Origin: Podarcis raffonei
Lineage: Eukaryota; Chordata; Lepidosauria; Squamata; Lacertidae
DNA: 64,000 nt
Assembly (NCBI RefSeq): GCF_027172205.1
Contig: NC_070607.1
Span: forward strand, 18,266,069 to 18,330,068
Direction of reading: 5' to 3'
The notes under the pieces are model-generated. The model worked only from the letters and a program-made list of their open reading frames with translations. It did no database searches and was not told the DNA's origin. Below, piece by piece: positions 10,575 through 21,400 of the stretch. A program made the position numbers and the translations under genes. Numbering within the stretch: the first letter of the stretch is position 1; every line of letters starts with the position of its first letter.

Positions 10575-10638
10575 CATTTTGAGAAGTACAGCATGTCCAC
10601 AGAAGAAATGGAAGAACGGAGAACAGCCAGCTTTCCAT
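10575..10638 (-). CDS. Gene V exon 1, signal peptide
   Basis: The ATG at 10638 opens MESWLFSVLPFLLWTCCTSQ, a basic-poor start followed by a hydrophobic core and a small-residue/cysteine end, then donor AATG|GTGAGC in phase 1. Three other first exons have the same length and the shared LLW-x-x-C-x-x-x-Q-x pattern (24360, 40335 and 53959); human factor H has a comparable LMLWAIC. This supports an independent start for gene V. Confidence 0.8.
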
Positions 10639-10639
10639 A

Positions 10640-11414
10640 GCGTTGCTTGTTGCTCTGGACCACAGGATACTCACTTTCTACAACTAATTTTTCTAATGAC
10701 TGTCCTTGCAAAAAAAATCACTGGTGGTTCATGGCTCTGTGCCGTGAGAGGAGGAAGGATTACTGGAATGGTGAACATGAACTTTGAAACCAACAAGGAG
10801 TACTTGCGAAAGATTTGCATTGGCACAGCACTTGGTGTGGTGATGGCAGCTAGGCAGAACAGCAACAAACCTTTCTTACCAAGTTGCAAACTTCTGAGAA
10901 AGCCCTTTTAGCTGTCCTCTAACAGCAATGTGCACTACTAGGCAGAGCTAGCTCAGCTCCACCAGTTGCAGAGAAGCAGCACGAGCACTAAAGCCAATTT
11001 GGGGTGAGACATTATCCACAGTTTCCCCTGTTTTCCTCTACCTGTCATGGATCCCACAGGAGTGTCATGGAGTATCCTGAGAAGAAATGTTTAGAGAGTT
11101 GGAGCTGGAGGGTCCTGGGGAGGCTCCAAGCATTTCGGTGGGATCACTGCCATAACTCCAAGAAGTGTCCAATCCCATTGAGGGATTCAGGAGCCTGGGA
11201 GATAAAGAGCAGGATACCAGGGAGGGGCTGAGCAGGTTGCAAAAAGAAGTCTCTATAGCAGCGGACCCACCTCACTGAATGCCCCCTGCCACAGGGCTGC
11301 CTATGGCTCCACCTCCTCCTGTCTGTGAGGAACCTGCCCCTTCTGCGGAGCCAACTGAGAGGAAGTCTGATGTCAAGCAAGCCTGTGGGTCACAGTTTGG
11401 TGCATTCGTATTCC
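10640..11414. other. Upstream region of gene V; nothing recognised
   Basis: No repeat family, exon or conserved motif was recognised. The segment next to 10640 should hold the promoter of gene V, but no clear TATA box was identified. Confidence 0.35.
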
Positions 11415-11936
11415 CATAGCTGTCAACCGTCCCTTATTTGGCGGGAAACTCCCTTATCCCAGCACCGTGTCCCACTGCTGTCCCTTATTGATGATGTCCC
11501 TTATATTTCCCGGGTTTCAAAGGAAGCAGCTCCTCTCCCTCCCTCCCTGCCAGCCAGGGAGGAGGGAGGCTCCAACTGTGTTGCTTGCCTGCGTTGCTCA
11601 CCCAATAAGGAGTCTAAGAACGACTGGGGGGGTGGAGCTTGTATGCCTTGTGCCGATCAAATTGGCCACATTGCCTGGGGACTCGCCTTTGCTCAGCGCT
11701 TCCCAGCGGAGAGGTGATGGTGGTTTCCTTGCTGCATCCCCTTTGCCGGGTTGCTGCGCTGTGGGAACCACTGCTTGAGGCTTTGTTTGGCTGCTGGCTG
11801 GGCTTTCTGCCTTTGGCTCGGTGGGGCTCAGAAGTCGGACATACCTGTGCTCTGAAAATCCCTTATTTTGGCTGCTGATCCCTTATTTCCGAGGCTGCTG
11901 GTCCCTTATTTTCAAATCTGTAAGTTGACAGCTATG
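11415..11936. mobile_element. hAT-type MITE with 8-bp target-site duplication
   Basis: The terminal inverted repeats are CATAGCTGTCAAC and GTTGACAGCTATG. Both flanks read CGTATTCC, a perfect 8-bp duplication, which is diagnostic of hAT transposons. The inside has several TCCCTTATTT-like repeats and no transposase. Shorter relatives are at 49029-49118 and 49161-49324. Confidence 0.9.
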
Positions 11937-12719
11937 CGTATTCCTGAGCCCCCACCCAACTGCCCCCGATGAATTTTTTTACTTTCACCACAGTACAGCA
12001 CTCCCTGCTGCCTGCTGCTTTTTGCTATTTTAACCCAGACACCTCCTTACAACAATATTATGTCATCATATAAGTGTCATTCTCATTTCATTCAAATTCC
12101 TGATGTGGACTTTCTTTGGAAATACTCTATCAGAAAGGAAAGAGGGTGTACCTTCACAGTGCAAGGATTCGAGTGGTAGAATAAATATTATGCTTTGGAT
12201 GGTGCTGCTTTTAGTCAGCAAATTACACATCCTCTTTCTGAGATTAGCAGAAAAAGTATTGTGAGATCTCCTTTCTCTTCCACCTCCTGCTTTCTTTTTT
12301 CACTTCCTTCTCAGCTCCAACTCCTCCTAGACAAGGGGCTTTTTTCTTTTTCTTTTGGGGTTTCCCCCTCCCAGCTCTCTTCCTCCATATACCTCTTTCA
12401 TTTCCATTCCCTCTAATATTTGCTGTTCCTTTACCCCATCGGTCAGAGAAACAAGCAGCTACAGCCAGACTGGGAGAAGCAAGAAAACAAAACAAAGCAA
12501 AGGACTCATTGCTTTGCTACCAAGCTTATTTTACTTTTGAGAGGCAAAGACTTCAAATTGCATGGGAATCAGATTTAGGCCACCCAACTAAAGATCACAA
12601 ATGGGATGGTATCTGGACCACTCTCCCACTTAAAACCACCTTGGTTTACTTACAGGAGACCTTGCTCAACATCCAATGGCATTGAACACCAGTTAGGCTG
12701 GCAAAAAATAATCCCTTCC
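11937..12719. other. Intergenic, nothing recognised
   Basis: Between genes V and IV. Contains pyrimidine-rich stretches (12270-12400) but no exon or known repeat. Confidence 0.35.
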
Positions 12720-13320
12720 TTTTTATGTTGGAAGGGCTGAGGAAAGCTTGGTTACTTTATTCATGTTTGATGGGAAGACCCTCATGTTAAAAATTTTTGA
12801 AATAGAGTAATTCTTCATTATATCCTCAGCTACTGGCCAACCCTTTTCTCCAAATCCTGCCTTTGCCTTACTAACTTTGGACATAGACTTAGGCTCCACC
12901 CTGCACCACAGCAAACTAGTAGGCTTCTTACTGACTGCAGCAGGATTAGTGATAGCTTGGCAATGGAAGAACAAGGCAGAAATACCCTTGAACATAGGGG
13001 AAAATAATATATGGGATACAGCACTGTCTGAGCTTCATAACAGACAAAGGCATTACAAATAGAGATACCTTCCAAGGAACGTGAACCCCTGTCTTTAACT
13101 ATGATAATGACCAAAATCAAGAACTTCTTATACCAACTGCTCAATATTCTCAGCGGAGAGGTTGCATTAAGTATTATGTTTGAATGTGTAAGTGTAAGTC
13201 TAAGAGACAGTGGATGAAACCAACACCATCAGTTGCACTGCTGAATAAGTGTTTAGTGGTTATTGTATTCGTATTTATTTAAAAACCAATAAAAATTGTG
13301 TGTTGTTGTTTTTAAAAAAG
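12720..13320 (+). mobile_element. L1-like LINE 3' end
   Basis: A decayed plus-strand L1 ORF2 C-terminus is visible, with the phrase LVIAWQWKNKAEIP resembling the ARILIAxKWKxxxIP block common to L1. It ends in an AATAAA-containing A/T-rich tail. Many stops are present. Confidence 0.6.
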
Positions 13321-13689
13321 GAAAGTGCAAAAATCAACAGTAACAGGCAAGCACAATAGCTTACGGGGGGGAGAATAATTAGTCAGCATGCTTTGCTTTC
13401 TCCCCCACCCACTTCAAATTAACCTCTTCTATAAGTTCTCGGTTTATTGTGCAAAAAGGGCTTTGTGGTGTCATGTGTTTACTTGCTTGACACTTACTAC
13501 TTATGCAATTTCCAACAAAGTGCAAAGCCTCCCACTCCCAGCTGAGGATCAAAGTGCTTCCTTCCAAGCAGAAGACTTCTCTTTTTCTCTTTCCATGGTT
13601 CATTTTACATATCATAAATCCTTGCATATTTTACAAAAAAAAACCCTATACCATTCAGTATTCCATTCACCAGAACTTATTTACACTGT

Positions 13690-14000
13690 TGAATTTATCT
13701 TGATGCTGCCAGCGTATTCAGCTGTACACAGTTATTTCCCATATATTCAAAAAACATTTTCCAATCTTCTCTAAACATATGTTCTTCTTGTTCTCTTATT
13801 CTATATGTTAAGTCTGCAAGCTGCACACTTTCTGTCAACTTAAGTTGCCATTCTTCTTTGGTTGTGACCACACTTGTTTTCCATTTGGGGGCTAACAAAA
13901 CACGGGCCACAGTACTGGCGTACATAAATGACCTTTTCTGACACCTGGGAATTTCAGTCTGAATTATCCCCAACGAAAAGGAGCAGTTTCTGACATGAAG
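13690..14000 (-). mobile_element. L1 LINE 3' fragment, minus strand
   Basis: The minus-strand frame holds ARVLLAPKWKTSVVTTKEEW and LADLTYRIREQEE, the standard L1 ORF2 C-terminal motifs. Confidence 0.75.
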
Positions 14001-14328
14001 CGCCAATTCAGTGGGACTGATCCAGCTCCCATGGGGAGTCAGGGGCATCGTAGAGCAGTTAAGAGACCTGGAAGGAACACCATGCATTGCATAGACAGGA
14101 GGCAACATTGGTCTGACTCTGGCACCTGTGAGGTCATGTGCCCTTGGCAAGTGCCCCCACCCGGCTATCTGAGCTAGTCTGTGAATCGGGGAATCGCTTT
14201 TAAGAAGGGTAGAGCCTTGATGAGGATTTGGAAGAAGTCGTCTTCATATATCAGAGTGAGACAGCAAGCAAACTCCTAAAGTATTTTAGATAATTCAGGA
14301 GGGATCACCGAGAGTCAAGAGCTCATCA

Positions 14329-14522
14329 TTATCCTGAGATACATGATGGAAGATCCATGTGCCCATCGAGACACTTCCTGATTAAAGGAGCTGAGATGAT
14401 ATACCCTTTCCTGCACAGAAATTCCAATGTACGATTGTGTTGAACCAAATGTGAATGTCTCCGACCTCCAGACAGAAGCAGTTGCTTGGAATCCAGCTGT
14501 TTTTTTGTGATCCCGCAGGGTG
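14329..14522 (-). CDS. Gene IV last exon, b'-type CCP domain with lost donor
   Basis: The acceptor CTTTGCAG is followed by PCGITKKQLDSKQLLLSGG. Cysteines are in PCGI, LEFLCRKGY, RKCLDG and LPSC. Like human CCP20 it starts PC-I, has a long loop and ends D-G-x-x-x-x-P-x-C; it lacks the usual CCP tryptophan near cysteine 4. A sequon NRT is present. Where the sister exon at 18204 has CAG|GTTAAT, this copy has CAG|GATAAT, so splicing at that site is lost and the frame closes as SG then TAA. Confidence 0.75.
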
Positions 14523-14544
14523 CTGCAAAGGGTAAAAAAAAAAA

Positions 14545-15160
14545 AAAAAGCAGTTAGTCTTCCTGGTCTTCCTGGAAGACCAAAACTTCAATAAGGAGTG
14601 GGGAAATTTTATAATGTATCTTAAAAACCACTATAAGCAGCTGAAAACATTAGCAGGATTGCAATAACACTTGTATTGTAGCAAGAACTATGGATACAAT
14701 GGAGTTATATACAATGGAGAGCCAGTGTGGTGTAGTGGTTAAGAGCAGTAGTCTTGCAATCTGGGGAACCGGGTTCGCGTCTCCGCTCCTCCACATGCAG
14801 CTGCTGGGTAACCTTGGGCTGGTCAGACTTCTCTGAAGTCTCTCAGCCCCACTCACCTCACAGAGTGTTTGTTGTGGGGGAGGAAGGGAAAGGAGAATGT
14901 TAGCCGCTTTGAGACTCCTTAGGGTAGTGATAAAGTGGGATATCAGATCCAAACTCTTCTTATTATTATTATTAAAAAATTGGTTTGTTAAAAAAAAGAT
15001 GCAGTAGGAAAGGTTTAATAATAGAACCCGTTGAGGGGAAGTTCGGAAATCCAGAGATTTGGGAGAATCTTGTAATTTTGGACGTGTGCTGTTATGATTG
15101 TAAACTTAAATATGTAAAACCAAAGAAAAATTACCACAAAGAAAAAGAATCTGTTAGTTT
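14545..15160 (+). mobile_element. L1 LINE 3' end split by a SINE
   Basis: Bases 14550-14715 and 14985-15160 correspond to neighbouring parts of the L1 end at 43.35-43.78 kb (CAGTTAGTCTTCCTGG and TTTAATAATAGAACCC landmarks). A tRNA-derived SINE at 14716-14975 lies between the two parts. Confidence 0.65.
14716..14975 (+). mobile_element. tRNA-derived SINE with (ATT)n tail
   Basis: The head GAGCCAGTGTGGTGTAGTGG has a Pol III A box, CGGGTTCGCGTCTC is the B box, and the end TAGCCGCTTTGAGACTCC with (TTA)n resembles a CR1/L2-type tail. It is a different family from the Sauria SINEs. Confidence 0.8.
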
Positions 15161-15200
15161 TATTTCATTAGCAGAGCCTCGTAGTAGTTTGTTTAGTGAG

Positions 15201-15513
15201 AGTGGTGGGTGGCACTGTCGTCTAAACCACAGAGCCTAGAGCCTAGCTCCCGTTGCTCGGTCCCTGCTCCTGCCAACCTAGCAGTTCAAAAGCACGTCAA
15301 AGTGCAAGCAGATAAATAGGTACCACTCTGGTGTGAAGGTAAACGATGTTTCCGTGCACTGCTCTGGTTTCACCAGAAGCGGCTTAGTCATGCTGGCCAT
15401 ATGTCCCGGAAGCTGTACGCCTGCTCCCTCGGCCAGTAAAGCGAGATGGGCGCCACAACCCCAGAGTCAGTCACGACTGGACTTAACTGTCAGGGGTCCT
15501 TTACCTTTTTAAA
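15201..15513 (+). mobile_element. Sauria-type SINE, diverged
   Basis: Has the GGTGGCACTGTCGTCTAAACC head, lacks the B-box segment, then the usual body and the GTCAGGGGTCCTTTACC tail. Confidence 0.85.
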
Positions 15514-15711
15514 GTACCACACTCGTCCAAATGCAAGACCCCACTGATAGCCTGCACCTGTTAAATCACAGCTTCAGGTTTTATACACGTCAGGTTTGGG
15601 GAGTGGGGAGTGTGGCCTCTATTCAGACCAATATGGTAGCATCTGTGATTCCTTCTTCATTTATTTACTCCCCTTCACAAGAAGGATGGCCAGAGGAAAA
15701 CAGGCTGCAAT

Positions 15712-15735
15712 TTACCTAGACAAACTGGACTCCAT
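15712..15735 (-). pseudogene. Possible remnant of a CCP19-like exon end
   Basis: On the minus strand CCAGTTTGTCTAG|GTAAAT repeats the end of the CCP19-like exons at 7225 and 61917 (PVCL plus donor). No cysteines are found upstream of it, so at most a few codons survive. Weak. Confidence 0.25.
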
Positions 15736-15764
15736 AATTTTTAGCTGTTGCTATAGATGTTGAT

Positions 15765-16051
15765 CCCCTTCATGGATCACTGCCTTGTCGTGGCAAAGGG
15801 GCTTAAATAACTCAGAGAAGCTATGAGCTATGCCGTGCAGGGCCACCCAAGATGGACAGGTCATAGCCGAGAATTTAGACTAAATGTGATCCACCTGGAG
15901 AAGGAACTGGCAAACCACTCCAGTATTTTGCCAAGAAAACTCCATGGACATAAAAAAGGAGAAGCTTTGAGAAGAAAGTGAGAGTTTCCAAGGCATGCTC
16001 TGGTTCATGGGGTCACGGAGAGTCAAACATGACTAAGACGACTAAACAACA
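15765..16051 (+). mobile_element. Bov-B LINE 3' end with 12-bp target-site duplication
   Basis: Contains the Bov-B landmarks AAACCACTCCAGTATTTTGCC, CATGGGGTCACGGAGAGTCA and GACTAAACAACAA. Both flanks read ATAGATGTTGAT (15753-15764 and 16052-16063). Confidence 0.85.
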
Positions 16052-16063
16052 ATAGATGTTGAT

Positions 16064-16860
16064 AGTATTTGGGGTAACAACACAACTTATTCCGAATCCT
16101 TGGTTAGGGTGACAGAAGAGCAGAGAAAATCCGTATGCTCCTTAACCATCCCATGTGCTCTTTGACTAACCGGGAATCCCCCTCTCTTTATGTATTTAAT
16201 TATTTAGGTGTTTTTTTTACACTGCCCACTTAACAATGTTCTCTGGGTGGTTAAAAATGAAAGATTACAAAAATAAAAATGAACAAGCATCCTTAAAAAA
16301 TCAATACAGAATAAAGCTAGAGTGCAAAACTAAATAAGTACATAAAATATATTTTGAGAGTGTCCAAAGTCTTAATTCTCACAAAATTAGATTTTATTAT
16401 CTTCCTCCTGTTGGAATTCTAAGTAATTCTGGGCAGACAGTGTATCTGGGTTGCATAGCCAAACCTGCATGTCTCACTCATTGCACATTGCACACTATCA
16501 GTTGTACATACAGCTGTATATACAGAGGTATAATATTTTAAAATATTTTATCCACCATCGTGGCACTGTACTCTTAATTATTTGGGGGAGGTTAGCAAGA
16601 ACCAGTGAGTATCAGTTTGGGATCAAAAGAAATGTTCTCTTTTTTCACAGGGCAAAAATGGCTTTGCAGCTTGAACTGTAAAAATAAAATTTTAATAAAG
16701 TGTTTGCTAAGAGCCTTGTAGCAACATATCCAAGGCAAAGTCCCTTGAGGATTGCACTGTGAGGTTTCCTGCTCAGAGTCTCAGATTTGTGAAACAGCCC
16801 TCAGAATTTATCCTAGATTTCATTCTTTCTGACTTCCTGTCAGCATACAGAACATGTCCC
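16064..16860. other. Intron of gene IV, largely unassigned
   Basis: AT-rich. Bases near 16190-16330 look like a reversed LINE/SINE 3' end (TTATTTAGGTG and TGTTCTCTGGGTGG), but the family was not fixed. No exon found. Confidence 0.35.
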
Positions 16861-16864
16861 TTAC

Positions 16865-17041
16865 CCAGACACTTCAGTGGTTCTGTCCAGTTTTGTCCAT
16901 TGCATATCATCCATCCAGATCCTTCCATCACATAACCGGGGTTGCACTTGTAAAATGCCCTTATGCTCTCAAATTCCTGAAACTGGGTTCTCACACTTCT
17001 TACAGTCTCTGCAAAGTCCACTTCAGGTGGTTCTCCACAAA
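16865..17041 (-). CDS. Gene IV exon, a'-type CCP domain
   Basis: The acceptor ATATCATTCCAG and donor CTGG|GTAAGG bound 177 nt in phase 1-1. The domain starts CGEPPEVDFAETVRS, has cysteines in CGEP, YKCNPGY, MICNGQ and LKCL, tryptophan in NWTEP and an NWT sequon. The exon and at least 150 bases of the intron before it are homologous to the a exon at 22433, showing local duplication of an a-b block. Confidence 0.85.
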
Positions 17042-17068
17042 CTGGAATGATATTTAGTGCCAAGATTC

Positions 17069-17073
<5 letters not shown>

Positions 17074-17116
<43 letters not shown>

Positions 17117-17117
17117 G
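17074..17117. repeat. (ATT)n microsatellite next to the a' exon
   Basis: About 14 ATT units, beginning some 30 bases upstream of the a' splice acceptor. It lies where the sister intron carries a Bov-B insertion. Confidence 0.95.
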
Positions 17118-17439
17118 AAATTTCATTTCATTTCCAGGATTCCGTCTTTATTACAATTCAATAAGCATGACAGTTTATGGTTTTGTTTTTTACAGAGCCC
17201 TCAACAATAGGTTTTGTGCACGTTCCTGGTTACTTTGTTTTGCTCCCCTTGTGTATTGCTATTATTTACCCACCCATCATCCTAATCCATCCCACAGCAG
17301 AAGACCTTGCAGACGTACGAGGTGTACTGTGGGCTCATGAACCACTTTTAAGAAAGGACAGAAAATTAAAAGAGGTGTGGGGTAAGGAGACAACAGGGCA
17401 GATAGATAGTCACAGCTGGGGAGAATTATGGGAGAAACG

Positions 17440-17965
17440 TATGTTGAAAATGCTGTCTATAAGAATAAAAGAAAATTATTATAAATTATTTTGGAGGTGA
17501 TATTTAACACCAGTCAGATTAAATCAAATAAACAAGGGATATTCAGTGTTATGCTGGAGGGGATGCCAGGAAACAGGGAATTATGTTCACATGTGGTGGG
17601 GGTGTAAATATGTACAATATTCTTTTTTGGCAAAGGGTATTTAAGGAGATAACAGAAATCACTGGGTTAAAGCTGACTGAAAGTCCAGAGGTAGCATTAT
17701 TATCAATTAACGATGAGGTGGAAGGTTCACAGGCTATGATGCTCACAAATTTATTGACAGCTGCACGAATTATTATAGCTAGAAAGTGGAAGGGGCAAGC
17801 AGAGTATAAAATGGAAGCATGACATAAAAAGGTATGGAATATAGTGATTAATGATAAATTAACATGTGCCATTAAGGTAAGACAGGGAATATGCAGGAGA
17901 AATGATTTTGGGGAGATATGGAGGGCGTTTGTAGAATTTCTACTGTTAAAACAATAAAGGGTCAA
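17440..17965 (+). mobile_element. L1 LINE 3' end, plus strand
   Basis: Holds the decayed phrases HMWWGCK (from TCACATGTGGTGGGGGTG) and ARIIIARKWKGQAE in different frames, both typical of the L1 ORF2 C-terminus. Confidence 0.75.
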
Positions 17966-18203
17966 ACCACCGCAAGAGGTGTTGAAATTCTGGGAGGCTG
18001 GATAGTTACAATGGAATGGTCTCAGTGGTGGGGTGCATATGTTTATTCTTATTTATTTATGATTATTTTAAGGAGGAGGAGGAGGAGGAGGGACAGAATC
18101 TGTAGGAGCAATTGGACAAACTGGCTTTCAAATGTAAAATTGGGATAACCTTGAGTATTTCAATAATCCAAGAGGAATTATCAAATGTTGAAAGCTCATT
18201 AAC

Positions 18204-18392
18204 CTGAGATGCATGATGGGAGATCCATGTGTCCATCGTTACACTTCATGACTGAAGGAGGCCGGAGGATATATCGTTCCCGGCACAGGAATTCCAGTGT
18301 CCCGTTGTGTTGAATCACATGGGAACGCCTTCGGCCACCAAACAGAAGCAGGTGTTTGGCATCCAGCTGCTCTTTTGTGATACTGCAGGGTG
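18204..18392 (-). CDS. Gene IV exon, b-type CCP domain (CCP20-like)
   Basis: The acceptor TCTTTTAG precedes PCSITKEQLDAKHLLLFGG; the 189-nt exon is open in phase 1. Cysteines are in PCSI, LEFLCRERY, MKCNDG and LPSC; a sequon NGT is present. The donor ATCTCAG|GTTAATG is weak but usable; read-through would give SG then TAA. Like the last CCP of factor H-related proteins it starts PC-I and has DGHMDLPSC in place of DGKLEYPTC. It may bind C3d or polyanions, by family analogy only. Confidence 0.75.
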
Positions 18393-18432
18393 CTAAAAGA
18401 AGACGAAAAAAGGGCAGGTGTTTTTACTGTTG

Positions 18433-18775
18433 TAAAGGTAAAGGGGCCCCTGACCATTAGGTCCAGTCGTGACCGACTCTCGCTTTACTGGCCTAGGGAG
18501 CCGGTGTTTGTCCGCAGACAGCTTCCGGATCATGTGTCCAGCATAACTAAGCCGCTTCTGGCGAACCAGAGCAGCGCACGGAAACGCCGTTTACCTTCCC
18601 GCTGGAGCGGTACCTATTTATCTACTTGCACTCTGATGTGCTTTCGAACTGCTAGGTTGGCAGGAGCTGGGACTGAGCAACGGGAGCTCACCCCGTTGTG
18701 GGGATTCGAACCGCCGACCTTCTGATCGGCAAGTCCTAAACTCTGTGATTTAACCCACAGCGCCACCCGCGTCCC
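18433..18775 (-). mobile_element. Sauria-type SINE, minus strand
   Basis: Full-length reverse copy: begins AAAGGTAAAGGGGCCCCTG, contains the reversed B box GGATTCGAACC and ends CAGCGCCACCCGCGTCCC. Confidence 0.9.
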
Positions 18776-18939
18776 ATTTACTGTAGTTAGGGTAGCCTAA
18801 ACTCAACCTAGGATTGTACAGATGGTCCAGCTTTCATCATGTCAATGGAGAAAACGAATAGGACATTAAAGGCTTCATTGTGCCCGCATATCCAAATTCA
18901 CTTAACTTACTCTTTTATTTATCTTCTTTATATATATAC

Positions 18940-19320
18940 TCTTATATAGCTGCAGGTTATTGCAATAACCCTGCCAGTGTTTTTATCTCTTTACAACTGA
19001 TCTGTAAATATTCAATAGACCATTTCCATTCTTTTATAAAAAGTTTGTTATCTTGATTTCTTATTCTTCCAGTAAGTTTCGCCATTTCTGCATATTCCAT
19101 AAGTTTTTGTATCCATTCTTCCTTTGCTGGGACTTCTTCTTTCCATTTTTGGGCAAGTAACATTCCTGCCGCTCTAATCGCGTACATGAATAAATTTCTA
19201 TGCAATTTAGGTAGTTCTATCCCTATAATTCCCAGAATTCTTTTGGGGGGGGCAATTCTCATTACTCTGTCATATGGAACTTTCTCCCAGCTGACATCAG
19301 CCATGTCCCTTCACTGTTGT
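18940..19320 (-). mobile_element. L1 LINE 3' end, minus strand
   Basis: An open frame at 19304-18957 carries AAGMLLAQKWKEEVPAKEEW and AEMAKLTGRIRNQD. The L1 ORF2 C-terminus is in one frame, so it is fairly recent. Confidence 0.85.
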
Positions 19321-19429
19321 ACTGCTGGCACCTAGCAAAGTCCTTTTAATTTCAGCAAGCATTTTAGATACGTTTTTAAATTTTATTTTATGGTTATTTT
19401 TTTAATAGTTTTTAGTATAGTATAGTATA

Positions 19430-21400
19430 ATTAGGTCTCTAACGTCCCTTGAAGGACAGCCAAATTTAAATAACAATCTGACACACAGCTGTGAGGCATT
19501 TGCGAGCTTTTTTGCGGAGAAGGTCCTGTTGCTCCGCCATGACCTTCCTGCCAATTTGGACACAATAAATGAACTGGAGGCCCCTCGACTGTCCTCGGGT
19601 CCAGTATTGGACCACTTTGACCGGATATCTCCAGCCGATGTGGACAGACTCCTCCAAGCTGGAAAGCCCACCACCTGTCCTCTTGACCCGTGCCCGTCAT
19701 GGCTGATTAGAGCGTGTCCAGATGAGGTGCGGGCCCCCCTGGGGGATATCATCAATTTGTCCCTTGGCACCGGGATATTCCCAGGGGAACTGAAGGAGGC
19801 AGTGGTGCGTCCGCTCTTAAAGAGAACATCATTAGATCCCTTAGATCTGTCCAATTACCGCCCGGTTTCGAATCTCCCATTCCTGGGTAAGGTGATTGAG
19901 AGAGCGGTTGCTGAACAGCTTGGTAGGTTTCTGGATGAAACATCGGCTCTCGATCCATTCCAGTCCGGCTTCCGCGCTGGTCATGGGACCGAGACGGCTC
20001 TGGTCGCCCTAACAGATGATCTCCGCAGGCAGCTGGATCGAGGCGGGTCAGGGCTGCTGATTCTTTTAGACCTGTCAGCAGCCTTCGACATGGTCGATCA
20101 CGAACTCCTAGACCACCGCCTTGCCGACGTGGGGATCCAGGGCACAGTCCTCCAATGGCTGCGCTCGTTTCTCTCTGGTCGGGGACAGAGGGTGGCGCTT
20201 GGGGGGGAATTGTCATCGCGCCACTCCTTGGTGTGTGGAGTGCCTCAGGGTGCGATTCTCTCCCCGATGCTTTTTAACATCTTTATGCGCCCCCTCGCCC
20301 AGCTTGTTCGGAGTTTTGGGCTGGGTTGCCATCAGTATGCCGATGACACCCAACTCTATCTGTTGATGGATGGCCATCCTGACTCGGCCCCAGACACACT
20401 GACCAGATGCCTGGAGGCTGTGGCTGGATGGTTACGTGGGAGCCGGTTGAAGTTAAATCCTTCGAAGACAGAGGTCCTCTGGCTGGGACGGGACGATATG
20501 GGATTGAGGGGGCAACTCCCATCTCTTGCGGGGGTGCAGTTAGTGCCAGCACCGTCCGTTAAGAGTTTGGGTGTAATCTTCGATACCTCCCTCTCTATGG
20601 AGGCGCAGATTACAGCTATAACAAAGGCGGCATTTTTTCATCTCCGCCAAGCTAAGCAGTTGGCCCCTTATCTCTCTCGCCCTGACCTAGCCACTGTGAT
20701 CCATGCGACGGTCACCTCCAGACTGGATTATTGTAACTCGCTCTACGTGGGGCTGCCCTTGAGACTGACCCAGAAACTCCAGCGGGTGCAGAATGCCGCG
20801 GCGAGACTCCTTATGGGGTCTTCGCTGCGAGACCACATTCATCCGGTGCTATATCAGCTGCACTGGCTCCCGGTGGAGTACAGGATCAGGTTTAAGGTGC
20901 TGGTTTTAACCTTTAAAGCCCTATACGGCCTAGGACCCTCGTACCTACGGGACCGCCTCTCCTGGTATGCCCCACAAAGAAACCTACGGTCTGCAAATAA
21001 AAACATCCTGAAGGTCCCAGGCCTCAGAGAGGTTAGGCTGGCCTCAACTAGAGCCAGGGCCTTCTCGGCTGCGGCTCCAATCTGGTGGAACGCTCTGTCA
21101 GAAGAGACTAGGGCCCTGCGGGACTTGACATCTTTCCGCAGGGCCTGCAAGACAGAGTTGTTCCACCAGGCCTTTGGTCAGGGCGCAGCCTGACTCCCTC
21201 CTCTGGCAACCTGCACAGAGCTTTGTTTAATGGTTGCCATTAACTTGATTTTAATTAATTTTTATAATGAAATATTTTTAGAATGTTGGTTTATTTGATT
21301 GTTTGATTATTTGATTGTTGTTAGCCGCCCTGAGCCCGGCTTCGGCTGGGGAGGGCGGGATATAAATAAAATTTATTATTATTATTATTATTATTATTAA
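19430..21400 (+). mobile_element. CR1/L2-group LINE, 5'-truncated, long open RT frame
   Basis: An uninterrupted frame at 19529-21193 (554 codons, open further upstream) carries the RT blocks GFRAGHGTET, LLDLSAAFDMVDHELL, CGVPQGAILSPMLFN and CHQYADDTQLYLL, then the C-terminal LDYCNSLYVGLP region. The 3' end has GCCGCCCTGAGCCCGGCTTC and an (ATT)n tail. The endonuclease half is absent. The lack of stops suggests a young copy. Confidence 0.9.

Larger units (their letters stand above)
5801..10638 (-). other. Gene V: factor H-related-like gene (signal peptide, a, broken b, CCP19-like, CCP20-like)
   Basis: Predicted exons on the minus strand are 10638-10575 (signal peptide), 8600-8430 (module a), a truncated b remnant at 7795-7725, 7407-7225 (CCP19-like) and 6039-5801 (CCP20-like with stop). 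All usable exons are phase 1-1, so skipping the b remnant keeps the frame and would give a secreted protein of about 217 codons with three CCP domains. An AATAAA lies directly after the stop. This is the most complete start-to-end unit in the window. Expression cannot be judged here. Confidence 0.7.

Noticed and set aside
10450-10911. Plus-strand 153-codon frame over gene V exon 1
   Set aside because: Antisense to the signal-peptide exon and to a LINE 3' end; no domain.
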